DNA from: JAUUZT01 sp964654015
Lineage (GTDB): Bacteria; Chloroflexota; Dehalococcoidia; GIF9; AB-539-J10
Assembly: GCA_964654015.1 (NCBI GenBank)
Contig: CAZZHQ010000007.1
Coordinates: forward strand, 1 to 51,146
DNA length: 51,146 nt
Direction: 5' to 3'
This document shows positions 43,033 to 51,069 of the stretch, in pieces. Below the pieces are notes generated by a model. That model saw only the letters and a program-made list of their open reading frames with translations. It searched no databases and was not told the origin of the DNA. Positions within the stretch are counted from its first letter, which is position 1. The number at the start of each line of letters is the position of its first letter. The position numbers and the translations under genes were made by a program.

Positions 43033-43965
43033 TCACTTCTCCATATTTTTCTGCTGTACTTGTTGGTCCATATCTTCAATTACGATGTCCATGAGAGTTC
43101 CCTTGCCACGAGCATACTCCAAAACATCATCCGGAGCTAGTGTATGTACATGCACCCTGATAAGGGTATCATCTCCCACCACCAGTGGACAGTCACCAAA
43201 CGCAATTACTTTGTCACGTATCTCCTCCAGAGGTAGGTTTTCCCCTTTTATCATAAACTGCAAATCAAAACCATATGTTATTTCTTCTTCCTTGCCAGTA
43301 ACCACTGGTGATGAAGCATCGCTGGTTTTAACATGAATCCTCTTTCGGCAAATGGCATCCTTCATTCCTACAAACACATAATAAAGACCTTTTGCCCCTG
43401 AATCCACAACTCCCGCCTCTTTCAATACAGAAAGCAGTTCAGGAGTCTCTTTTACTGTCTTTTTTGCCTGTGAAACTACTGACATTATCATACGGGTAAA
43501 ACTTGCATGTCTTTCACCTGCGTACGAAGCTGCTTCGGCTACTTCTCTAATAACAGTCAGTATTGTCCCTTCCACTGGTTCAGCAACAACATGATACGCC
43601 TGCTCTGAGGCGATATGGAGAGCAGCGGTGAAATCATTAAAGGAGAAGGTGTCCTTCCCTTCAAGGCCTTTGGCAATGCCCTTTAGTATTTGCGAGAGGA
43701 TGACACCCGAATTACCCCTGGCTCCCAGTAGTGCCCCTCGGGCAGCAGTAGATGATATAGCTGATACAGTAAGATCCGGTGCCTTCTCCGTCGCCTCTAC
43801 TGCAGATTTCATAGTTAAAAACATGTTTATACCCGTATCCCCATCAGGGACAGGAAAGACATTCATAGCATTAAGCTCCTCAATATTATCCTCCAGATAC
43901 ATAGCTGCATGCTTATAGGCTTCTTTAAGTTCCAATCCCGTGACGTTCCTCTCCCTCATTACCAT
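43033..43965 (-). CDS. short FakA-like (DAK2/YloV) fatty-acid kinase
   Basis: 310 residues. The DhaL/DAK2 kinase domain has MNVFPVPDGDTGINM with the three metal aspartates, RGALLGARGNSGVILSQ, and EPVEGTILTVIREVAEAA. A middle domain follows with IRVHVHT, where FakA places two zinc-ligand histidines. The third ligand, normally a Cys in a YGYCTEF-like segment, appears as Asp in YGFDLQF. FakA is usually about 550 residues; the C-terminal domain is absent. It probably phosphorylates fatty acids held by DegV/FakB proteins. A GAGGAGG site precedes the start. Neighbours fabF, degV and plsX support the lipid role. Confidence 0.78.
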   Translation of the reverse strand: MVMRERNVTGLELKEAYKHAAMYLEDNIEELNAMNVFPVPDGDTGINMFLTMKSAVEATEKAPDLTVSAISSTAARGALLGARGNSGVILSQILKGIAKGLEGKDTFSFNDFTAALHIASEQAYHVVAEPVEGTILTVIREVAEAASYAGERHASFTRMIMSVVSQAKKTVKETPELLSVLKEAGVVDSGAKGLYYVFVGMKDAICRKRIHVKTSDASSPVVTGKEEEITYGFDLQFMIKGENLPLEEIRDKVIAFGDCPLVVGDDTLIRVHVHTLAPDDVLEYARGKGTLMDIVIEDMDQQVQQKNMEK

Positions 43966-43988
43966 GTCCTATGCCTCCTCATTCATTT

Positions 43989-44069
43989 GCCCTGTGTCAG
44001 GGCATCTATAGAATTGGTATAACACAACCAGAACTAAATCTCAGACAGCAAACATCCGAGCTTTGCTGT
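43989..44069 (-). other. two perfect hairpins in the leader of the FakA-like gene
   Basis: GCCCTG-TGT-CAGGGC (43989-44003) and ACAGCAAA-(9)-TTTGCTGT (44045-44069) are perfect inverted repeats in the 247-base gap between degV and the FakA-like gene. Neither is followed by a T-run on the minus strand, so they are not typical terminators. They could be operator or mRNA structure. Confidence 0.35.
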
Positions 44070-44212
44070 TATTAATTCTACCACAGGAATATAACCCTAA
44101 ATCCTCCCGACGGTACCACGTGTACCTGACTAATTACAACCCAGTTCCCGCATAACAATATAGCCAACCATATCAGGAGTATAGCTTCATACTGTATGCT
44201 ATGTTCAACTTG

Positions 44213-45055
44213 TCATTCATTATAGAAAGCAAGCCCAATTGACTCCGGGCTCATGTGGATTGCCAGTACAGGTGAAGCCTCACCTATCCATAATTCAACA
44301 CAATTATATTGAGAAGCTATCTCAGCGGCCAGTTCATCAGCCTCGTTCATTGCCATAGCGTGAAATAAACCGACATGGAGAGGAGAGTCCTTTCTTGCCT
44401 TCTCTTTCAGTAATGCCCTTAGACGATTTCGTGCTTCTGCTCTTGTCGAGTATTTCTCAATTGGTACTATTTTCCCCTCTTTCTGGCTGATGATATGGCT
44501 ATCTTCTTTCGATTCGATATCTGCTGCAGCAACACGCCCACCTCGTATAAAATAGCTTATAGAGCCAGGGTTCCAAAATGTATGCATTTTTGGTATAACA
44601 CGCTGAGTTGCTTCAATAACTTCTTTCAATAAGCCTCCCTGAGCAGCAACTTTCGCAGCAGCAGTGGCTACCAATCCCAAGGCAGAAGCCACAAAATTAC
44701 CATCTACAACCTCGATAGGAATCCCCTCAACCAACTCCTTCGCCATCAATGCAGAACGATAACCTGCCGAGGGAGTATCCGGACTCAGAGTTATAGCCAC
44801 TATACCATCAGCTTTACCTTTCAAGCCCTCAAACAGGTTTAAAAATTCACCTTGCACCGAACCACTGGTAGTGGGGAGAATCTCCGCTGTCTTCAGGCGA
44901 GTATAAAATTCCTCCGCTGTCATATCCACCCAATCCGCATACTCATTTTTCTCCCACATAAGATGTAAAGGAGCCAGATAGAGATGGTATTCCTCAGCTA
45001 ATTTGGGAGTAATTGCACTACTACTATCAACAACTACAGCAACAGTCATGGGCAC
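44213..45055 (-). CDS. DegV-family fatty-acid-binding protein (FakB-like), copy 2
   Basis: 280 residues: VVVDSSSAITPKLAEEY, LHLMWEKNEYADWVDMTAEEFYTRL, LPTTSGSVQGEF, ITLSPDTPSAGYRSA and IRGGRVAAADIE, the DegV landmarks. Compared with copy 1 the segment after GGR is shorter and the LGSVLNIKP motif is replaced, so the two copies probably bind different acyl chains. AGGAGGTG precedes the start. It follows plsX after 24 bases. Confidence 0.88.
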   Translation of the reverse strand: MPMTVAVVVDSSSAITPKLAEEYHLYLAPLHLMWEKNEYADWVDMTAEEFYTRLKTAEILPTTSGSVQGEFLNLFEGLKGKADGIVAITLSPDTPSAGYRSALMAKELVEGIPIEVVDGNFVASALGLVATAAAKVAAQGGLLKEVIEATQRVIPKMHTFWNPGSISYFIRGGRVAAADIESKEDSHIISQKEGKIVPIEKYSTRAEARNRLRALLKEKARKDSPLHVGLFHAMAMNEADELAAEIASQYNCVELWIGEASPVLAIHMSPESIGLAFYNE

Positions 45056-45079
45056 CTCCTATATTCTAAAAATATATTT

Positions 45080-46096
45080 TTATTGAATTTTCTCTAATTC
45101 AGATTTTATTTCCTGAAATACTTTCGCTTCTACCATGAGTTTTGCTTTACGAATAGACTCAGCAAGTTGAGGAGCTCTACTTCGTCCATGTCCTATCCAC
45201 ACCACTCCATTCACTCCGTAAATCATACCCCCACCAGCTATGTCAGCGATATGAGTTAGTGCGAATAAATTACCACAAACATTGTTAATATCTTCTTGTG
45301 ATAGTTTTCCTTCCAGTTGCACTCGTAACCGTTCAATCAACACATCACCCAAACCTTCACAGAATTTCACCAATACATTTCCTGTAAACCCATCACAAAC
45401 GATAACGTTAGCATTACCTTCAGGAATACCATTGCCTTCTACACTCCCAATGAAATTTAAATTACTACCTTTTAGAAGAGAGTAAGTTTCTTTAACAAGC
45501 TTATTCCCCTTCCCTTCTTCAGTTCCATTACTCAATATTGCGACTGTCGGTTTGTCAATTTTTAGTATCCTCTGAGCAACAATGTTACCAATAGTAGCGA
45601 AATTCAGTAAGTCGCGTGGCTTGCAATCAACGTTAGTCCCCAGATCAAAAATTACTGTATCGGGAGCAAGTCCATGGAGTATCACCCCCGTACTCGGTCG
45701 TTTGATACCTGCAAGTGTTCCTAAAACTTGAATGGCGCTGACCATAACCATACCCGTCGAACCCATGCTCACCACAGCATCTACTTTTCCCTCTTTCATT
45801 AGCCGCATTGCCGTCAGAATGGAAGCATCTGGCCTCTGCCGAAGAGCTGCCACAGGAGATTCGCCATCCCTGATAACCTCTCCTGCATTCAATACGTAAA
45901 CTGGAAGATCAGTAGTATCATACTGGATTATTTCTCTGCGGATTGCGTCCTCCAAACCTACCAGTATAACCTCAAGCCCTTTGCTTCCTATATCCCTGAT
46001 TGCCTGGATGGTCCCTTTAACTATCTCCTGCGGGGCATAGTCTCCACCCATGGCATCCACAGCAACCCTCACAGTCTTCTGGCTCAAATCATGCAT
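45080..46096 (-). CDS. plsX: phosphate acyltransferase PlsX
   Basis: A 338-residue enzyme that interconverts acyl-ACP and acyl-phosphate. It shows VAVDAMGGDYAPQEIVKGT, ALRQRPDASILTAMRLMKEGKVDAVVSMGSTGMVMVSA, GTEEGKGNKL, VCDGFTGNVLVK and GGMIYGVNGVVWIGHGRS. Acyl-phosphate made by FakA/FakB or PlsX feeds glycerol-3-phosphate acylation. A GGAGGG site precedes the ATG. It begins the plsX-degV-fakA-fabF run. Confidence 0.94.
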   Translation of the reverse strand: MHDLSQKTVRVAVDAMGGDYAPQEIVKGTIQAIRDIGSKGLEVILVGLEDAIRREIIQYDTTDLPVYVLNAGEVIRDGESPVAALRQRPDASILTAMRLMKEGKVDAVVSMGSTGMVMVSAIQVLGTLAGIKRPSTGVILHGLAPDTVIFDLGTNVDCKPRDLLNFATIGNIVAQRILKIDKPTVAILSNGTEEGKGNKLVKETYSLLKGSNLNFIGSVEGNGIPEGNANVIVCDGFTGNVLVKFCEGLGDVLIERLRVQLEGKLSQEDINNVCGNLFALTHIADIAGGGMIYGVNGVVWIGHGRSRAPQLAESIRKAKLMVEAKVFQEIKSELEKIQ

Positions 46097-46210
46097 CGGC
46101 CTTTAGCCCTCCAGCGCAAACTTTTGCGTAACGATATAGCTTATTATTTACACAATAAATATGTCAATATGTTGAAGGCCAATACAAATATTTCTCGGAA
46201 CCCTTAAATA

Positions 46211-46256
46211 CAAAAAACCAGGGTTACAGTGAGCATTCACTATAACCCTGGTTTAA
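46211..46256 (-). terminator. rho-independent terminator after trpB2
   Basis: An 18-bp stem with one mismatch (AAACCAGGGTTA... against ...TAACCCTGGTTT, 46215-46254) and a 4-base loop is followed on the minus strand by a six-T run. It lies immediately after the trpB2 stop. Confidence 0.92.
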
Positions 46257-46260
46257 TTTC

Positions 46261-47625
46261 CTAAGCAACCTTTGGCAATTTAGACAGTATTGAATCTATT
46301 TCTTCATCTGGATATTCGTAATTATGGAGCTTGCCTGCCAGATAATCATCATAGGCCGCCATATCCACGTGCCCATGTCCACTATGTGCCAGTAGGATAG
46401 TCTTAGATTCACCCGACTCTTTGCATTTAAGAGCTTCATCAATAACCACTTTGATGGCATGTGTTGGCTCAGGTGCGCTGATAATACCTTCAGTCCGAGC
46501 AAAAGTTATACCTGCCTTGAAGGTATCAAGTTGATGTTCAGCTCTTGCCTCAACCAGGCCCAGGTTATAAAGATGACAAATTATGGGAGCCATCCCATGA
46601 TACCGAAGACCTCCAGCGTGAATAGGCGGTGGCATGAAGTCATGTCCTAAAGTAAACATCTTGAGTAGAGGCGTTAGCCCTGCCACATCACCGAAATCAT
46701 AGGCATACGGTCCCTTAGTCAGAGTAGGGCAGCTTGCAGGTTCCACATTGATAATACGCAGTTCTGGCTTTGTTCCATCAATCTTATCTTTTACAAAGGG
46801 TAGAAACATCCCAGCAAAATTGGAACCACCACCGATACAACCCACGATAATATCGGGGTATTCCCCTGCAGCTTCCATGACTTTCTTTGTCTCAAGACCA
46901 ATAACGGTTTGATGCAGCAATACATGGTTAAGCACGCTACCCAGAGCGTAATGTGTATCATCGCGGGATGCAGCCGCTTCTACTGCCTCACTGATAGCCA
47001 GGCCCAGGCTACCAGGGCAGTCAGGGTCTATTGCCAGCATGTCCCTTCCCGCCTTTGTCTCTGTGCTGGGGCTCGGTACACATTTACCACCCCAAACCTC
47101 CATCATAATGCGCCGATACGGTTTCTGTTCATAGCTGATCTTAACCATGAACACTTTTATCTCAATTCCAAAACATGCACCGGCAAAGGATAGGGCACTA
47201 CCCCACTGCCCAGCCCCTGTTTCAGTAGTGATACGTTTTATTCCTTCTTGCTTATTGTAGTAAGCCTGAGCAACAGCAGTATTTGGCTTATGACTACCTG
47301 GAGGGCTTGTTCCCTCATATTTATAGAATATTTTTGCCGGGGTATCCAGGGCTTTCTCCAGTCTGTGCGCCCGAAATAGGGTGGTAGGCCTCCACAATTT
47401 ATAGATATCCCGTACTTCATCAGGAATTTCAATAAATCGTTCAGTACTTACCTCTTGTTTAATCAATTCCATAGGAAATAAGGGGGCCAAATCAGCAGGC
47501 CCTACAGGCTTACCGGTACCCGGGTGCAAGGGTGGCGCAAGTGGTTCAGGCAAATCAGCCTGAATGTTATACCAATGTCTGGGAATTTCCTGTTCATCTA
47601 AAATAAACTTCGTTCTATTATCCAT
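46261..47625 (-). CDS. trpB2: TrpB2-type tryptophan synthase beta subunit-like PLP enzyme
   Basis: A 454-residue TrpB-like protein of the long TrpB2 class. Its N terminus has RHWYNIQADLP and the insertion GRP-like 'PLHPGTGKPV'; WRPTTLFRAHRLEKAL and YKYEGTSPPGSHKPNTA hold the PLP lysine (SHKPNTA). TETGAGQWGSAL and GCIGGGSNF bind the catalytic acid region and phosphate. TrpB2 makes tryptophan from indole and serine, often without TrpA, and may salvage indole. No trpA or other trp gene is in the window. Expression is under the T-box and leader peptide upstream, which supports a tryptophan role. The SD AAGGAG is 9 bases upstream of the ATG. Confidence 0.92.
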   Translation of the reverse strand: MDNRTKFILDEQEIPRHWYNIQADLPEPLAPPLHPGTGKPVGPADLAPLFPMELIKQEVSTERFIEIPDEVRDIYKLWRPTTLFRAHRLEKALDTPAKIFYKYEGTSPPGSHKPNTAVAQAYYNKQEGIKRITTETGAGQWGSALSFAGACFGIEIKVFMVKISYEQKPYRRIMMEVWGGKCVPSPSTETKAGRDMLAIDPDCPGSLGLAISEAVEAAASRDDTHYALGSVLNHVLLHQTVIGLETKKVMEAAGEYPDIIVGCIGGGSNFAGMFLPFVKDKIDGTKPELRIINVEPASCPTLTKGPYAYDFGDVAGLTPLLKMFTLGHDFMPPPIHAGGLRYHGMAPIICHLYNLGLVEARAEHQLDTFKAGITFARTEGIISAPEPTHAIKVVIDEALKCKESGESKTILLAHSGHGHVDMAAYDDYLAGKLHNYEYPDEEIDSILSKLPKVA

Positions 47626-47674
47626 CTACAATCTCCTTTTATTTTAATAGACTATAAATCGCTTTTTTTTCTTA

Positions 47675-47722
47675 TTATTTAACGACGGCTGGGCGCCGCC
47701 AGAGCCACAACTGAATAATCAT
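47675..47722 (-). CDS. candidate Trp-codon leader peptide
   Basis: A 15-codon frame reading MIIQLWLWRRPAVVK, with GGAGG (47731-47735) exactly 8 bases before the ATG. Two Trp codons flank one Leu. It lies between the T-box terminator and the trpB2 start. Trp codons are rare, so two within three codons of a well-initiated micro-frame in front of trpB2 is unlikely to be chance. A weak hairpin (GGCT...AGCC with a GGC/GCC inner stem) overlaps the Trp codons. A second terminator was not found, so ribosome stalling may regulate translation or RNA stability rather than attenuation. Confidence 0.6.
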   Translation of the reverse strand: MIIQLWLWRRPAVVK

Positions 47723-47741
47723 CTCTAAGACCTCCATATAT

Positions 47742-47778
47742 AAAAAAAGCCTCTCTCCCCAAGGGGCGAGAGGCTTTT
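47742..47778 (-). terminator. T-box regulated terminator
   Basis: The stem GCCTCTCGCCCC / GGGGAGAGAGGC with a two-base loop is followed by a seven-T run. It directly follows the T-box sequence and is the alternative to the antiterminator. Confidence 0.92.
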
Positions 47779-48063
47779 ACCTTCGCGGTGCCACCCTTCT
47801 TAGTCAGTTAAAACTCAAAGCAGAGAATAACCAACCATCTCTGTTTCAGATACTGAGAGATACTACTTATATCCCTCAAGATCCTGAGCCTTTAACGGTG
47901 CTCCTACCGTCTAAACCTAATCAGGTATCGTTACCCTTTCAGCCAGCAGCTCCCAGGTCCATTCCAGTCTCGCGCGAGTATCGGTTCTCAGCTTACCCGA
48001 CTCTCTGAACTCCGCCTTAAACTATACTACTCCTGTTCTCAGCTTTTATCCTTATTAAATTGA
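47742..48063 (-). promoter_or_regulatory. T-box riboswitch upstream of trpB2
   Basis: The 14-base T-box AAGGGTGGCACCGCG (47784-47798) is present, as are the Stem I landmarks: GAGTAGTA near the base, AGAGAG and GGGTAAGCTGAGAACC in the distal part, and GAATGGACCTGGGAGCTGC on the 3' side. The specifier region reads ACTGGAATGG: a UGG (Trp) triplet at 47964-47966 fits the gene, though the overlapping CUG (47965-47967), directly before GAA, cannot be excluded. Uncharged tRNA would stabilise the antiterminator and permit trpB2 transcription. Confidence 0.92.
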
Positions 48064-48069
48064 TGCAGC

Positions 48070-48098
48070 ATTTTACATACAGGGGATAAATTTGTCAA
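48070..48098 (-). promoter_or_regulatory. promoter of the T-box-trpB2 transcript
   Basis: On the minus strand a perfect TTGACA (48093-48098), a 17-base spacer and TAAAAT (48070-48075). Transcription would start near 48063, shortly before Stem I of the T-box. The rest of the 48100-48301 gap shows nothing recognisable. Confidence 0.75.
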
Positions 48099-48301
48099 AT
48101 CTAGCAACACGTTGAGAGGTTTTATCATTTAAGTAGCAGCCATTCCCATCCTGCATACCTGCTATTACCAGCGTTTATTCCGCAAAATACTTATAATTAA
48201 AATCGAGACTCCTGGAGCATTAACAAGTCTCATATGGTCCCTATTTTCATTTGACCAATTCCTAATAATACGTCGTTAATAATCTATCCGTTTTCAGAAA
48301 C

Positions 48302-48934
48302 CTACCCATCTAACATAATAGTTACTAGCTGCCTCAAATCGGCCAGAGAATCTACTGAGTTAGCTCTTGCCCTATCAAGATAGAAAGCATTTATACCGAC
48401 CTCACCAGGATTAATGTAATCAGTTTTCCAACTATCTCCAACATGAACAATCCGGGCAGGTTCAACACCCATTGTTCGACAAATCTGGCTGTAAAAATAA
48501 GGTGTCTTCAACTGCTTATACTGAGAGGTAGCTGAAAAAACGCGAGTAAAATAATGTTCTACATCCCTCAGTAAATACTTCAGGAGATATAATGGTACGC
48601 CAGAGGCAACAGTAAGTTTGAAGTGGGGTGCTAAAGACGAAAGAACCTCCGTAACCTCAGGATAGTATGATATTTTGTCCACGCAACTTTGTATTACTGG
48701 TTCCGGGTTCCCTAACTGAAAACGTTTAAACCAATACTCTGCGTCATACCATTCCATCCTCTGATAACCGATTTTTTCAAACTCGCCTCTAGTAATTTTT
48801 TGCGCCTGATCAGTGTCAATGCCATATTTTTGAGCATAGCAAAGAGGAATAGCCTCGTTCCAAAGGACTTCGCTGAATTCGTGCGATACCAAGGTTCCCT
48901 CAACATCAAAGGATATAATTTTTATCTGATTCAT
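48302..48934 (-). CDS. HAD-superfamily hydrolase
   Basis: 210 residues. Motif I reads SFDVEGTLV (nucleophile Asp about 10; the usual second Asp of DxDGT is Glu), motif II is LTVASGVPL (Ser), motif III is near YKQLKTPYFYSQ (Lys), and motif IV is IVHVGDSWKTDYINPGEVG. A helical cap lies between motifs I and II. It is probably a phosphatase or related hydrolase of a small metabolite. The D-to-E change may alter acid-base catalysis. It lies 78 bases downstream of elp3 on the same strand. Confidence 0.82.
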   Translation of the reverse strand: MNQIKIISFDVEGTLVSHEFSEVLWNEAIPLCYAQKYGIDTDQAQKITRGEFEKIGYQRMEWYDAEYWFKRFQLGNPEPVIQSCVDKISYYPEVTEVLSSLAPHFKLTVASGVPLYLLKYLLRDVEHYFTRVFSATSQYKQLKTPYFYSQICRTMGVEPARIVHVGDSWKTDYINPGEVGINAFYLDRARANSVDSLADLRQLVTIMLDG

Positions 48935-49012
48935 CTAGGTAGCTAATGTACCATAGCCCCAAAACGAAAGTCTATGCGTGGAAATTCCTCATGCGATGTA
49001 GTCGCCCATCCA

Positions 49013-50374
49013 TTAAGTAAGCCTTTTTACCATGTAGCTGCCATCCAAATGATAGCCAAGCGAGCGATAGTAGGCTCTAACCCCAACACCACTCAATACA
49101 TCAATTTTATCGCAACGAAATTCTTCGCTGGCAATCCTCTCTGCCTCTCTGAGCAATTTTACGCCCAGCCCTCTATGTTGTGCGGCATCATCACGTCTCT
49201 CCTCCAAAACAAGTTCAGGGCCAAAGACATGCAGTTCTCTGATGATAGCCAGGTCTCCATCATCCATGGAGGACTTAATTCTCAATCTCAATAAGCCAAA
49301 CAAAGTCTCGTTACTGTCCTCAAAAGACAGAAATATTTCTCTACCACCCTCTGTTTCATAATCGAGTCTTGTTAACTGAGGCACTCCCATAGTCCAGCCA
49401 TCCCTGAACCTATGGCCATATTCCCGACATCGTATACATTGACATCGTATACCAATTTCATCCATCCGTTTCTTAATAGTTCCTCTAAGTGCCAGGTCTT
49501 TACTCCCGGCAATAATAAATTTCACAGGGATATCTCTCATCAAGCGAGGTATCCTGACATACTTGGGAATTCTCGTTTTTATTTCCATAAGTAAGTTCAT
49601 CATCTGTTCGTCTGTATAAGGTTCATAACGACCATCCCGATACCATGCTGCTAATTCACTCTCGGCAACCACCAGCGTAGGATACAGTTTGAGACCATCA
49701 GGGCGAAAGTTTTCATCATCGAATAATATCTGTGATAGTTCTAAATCATGTTCCGGAGTTGAGCCCGGTAGTCCAGGCATCCAGTGGTAGTAAACTTTAC
49801 AACCATAATCCCTCAGTAACCTGGTAGCAGCTATAGTTTCAGCCACTCCATGCCCTCTTCGCGTTAGGTGATGGACCTCATCATCCAAAGTCTGCACTCC
49901 AAGTTCAACTCTGGTAGTCCCAAAATCAAGCATATTCTTAATCTCTTTTTCCCCACACCAATCAGGCCTGGTTTCAATGCACATTCCTACACAACGATGT
50001 TCAGCGACCTCGTTCTTATTTTTTGCTTCGCTAAGATCGATAGAAACAACCCCATTCAGTGCATCATAACAAGCCTTTACAAATTGGTACTGGTAATCAA
50101 GCGGACAAGCTAAAAAAGTGCCTCCCATGATGATAAGCTCGATTTTATCAACGGGATGTCCCATACCAATGAGCGTCTCGAGCCTGACTTCAACCTGCCG
50201 TTTGGGGTCGAAATCACATCTTCTGGCACGTAAAACCGCCGGAGATTCCATGGTATAGCTTTTAGGTGCTCCTTCAGTAGAAGGACAGTATACGCAATTA
50301 CCAGGGCAATGGAACGGCCTGGTCATAACTGCTACTGGCGTAACTCCTGAAATAGTACGAGTAAGCTTTCTCAT
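49013..50374 (-). CDS. elp3: Elp3-type radical SAM/acetyltransferase tRNA U34 modification enzyme
   Basis: A 453-residue Elp3. The radical SAM domain has the cluster motif CPGNCVYC (CxxxCxxC, near residue 23), then IIMGGTFLA, TRPDWCGEKEI, ELGVQTLDDEV and YHWMPGLPGSTPEHD. A zinc/Cys segment CQCIRCREYG follows, and a C-terminal GNAT domain contains HRGLGVKLLREAERIA, the acetyl-CoA loop. Elp3 installs carboxymethyl at U34 of tRNAs (cm5U). Dehalococcoides mccartyi Elp3 is a structurally studied bacterial example from memory. It is divergently paired with a Trm9-like methyltransferase 29 bases away, the partner that would esterify cm5U. Confidence 0.93.
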   Translation of the reverse strand: MRKLTRTISGVTPVAVMTRPFHCPGNCVYCPSTEGAPKSYTMESPAVLRARRCDFDPKRQVEVRLETLIGMGHPVDKIELIIMGGTFLACPLDYQYQFVKACYDALNGVVSIDLSEAKNKNEVAEHRCVGMCIETRPDWCGEKEIKNMLDFGTTRVELGVQTLDDEVHHLTRRGHGVAETIAATRLLRDYGCKVYYHWMPGLPGSTPEHDLELSQILFDDENFRPDGLKLYPTLVVAESELAAWYRDGRYEPYTDEQMMNLLMEIKTRIPKYVRIPRLMRDIPVKFIIAGSKDLALRGTIKKRMDEIGIRCQCIRCREYGHRFRDGWTMGVPQLTRLDYETEGGREIFLSFEDSNETLFGLLRLRIKSSMDDGDLAIIRELHVFGPELVLEERRDDAAQHRGLGVKLLREAERIASEEFRCDKIDVLSGVGVRAYYRSLGYHLDGSYMVKRLT

Positions 50375-50403
50375 GCTAAACTAGACTTTAACAGAGGTCA
50401 CCT

Positions 50404-51057
50404 TTGAGCACAAATAAAGAGGTATTCGGTCAAATAGCTGAAAGCTGGTACGGGGTAAGACATTGGCCTCTACTTCCAGAAGAATTAAAAGAATTAACTC
50501 AAAGATGGAAACAAGGTAGACTATTAAATATCGGTTGCGCCCACGGACCTGACTTTCTTCCTTTCAGACAAGATTTTAAACTCTACGGTCTTGATTCAGC
50601 ATATCAAATGCTTGAACAGTCAATAAAATATTCCCATAAGTTTAATTTCCACGCTTCTTTAGCTACAGCAGATGCCTGCTACCTTCCATTCAAAGACAAT
50701 AGTTTTGATTGGGTTATAGCAATTGCTTCATACCACCACATTAAGGGAGATAAGGAAAGAAAGAATGCCTTCTCGGAATTAAAGAGAGTGCTGAAACCTG
50801 GTGGAGAAGCCTTCCTGACTGTATGGAATCGAAGACAACCAAGATTCTGGCTTAAATCTCAGGAACAGCAGGTCCCATGGAGAAAAAAGGACCAAATCCT
50901 TTATCGCTACTACCATCTCTATTCCTACAGGGAATTAAGGAATATATTAATCAAAACTGATTTTGAAATAATAAGCATAAAACCAGAATTATCCTATCAC
51001 TTCCCCATCCCATTTTTTTCTCACAATATATGCACATTAATAAGAAAACAGGCATAA
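50404..51057 (+). CDS. Trm9/ALKBH8-like SAM-dependent methyltransferase
   Basis: A 217-residue class I methyltransferase with a TTG start behind AGAGGT. Motif I is LLNIGCAHGPD (about 39-49), motif II LYGLDSA, motif III TADACYLPF, motif IV FDWVIAIASYHHI, and ELKRVLKPGGEAFLTVWNRRQP follows. The W..RY-type N terminus (ESWYGVRHWPLLPEEL) and the C-terminal VPWRKKDQILYRYYHLYSYREL match the Trm9/ALKBH8 pattern (VPW...RYYHlf..gEL). That family methylates cm5U34 to mcm5U34 in tRNA. Placement head-to-head with elp3 supports this. A general small-molecule methyltransferase is the alternative. Confidence 0.75.
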   Translation: MSTNKEVFGQIAESWYGVRHWPLLPEELKELTQRWKQGRLLNIGCAHGPDFLPFRQDFKLYGLDSAYQMLEQSIKYSHKFNFHASLATADACYLPFKDNSFDWVIAIASYHHIKGDKERKNAFSELKRVLKPGGEAFLTVWNRRQPRFWLKSQEQQVPWRKKDQILYRYYHLYSYRELRNILIKTDFEIISIKPELSYHFPIPFFSHNICTLIRKQA

Positions 51058-51069
51058 AACAAAAAAATA

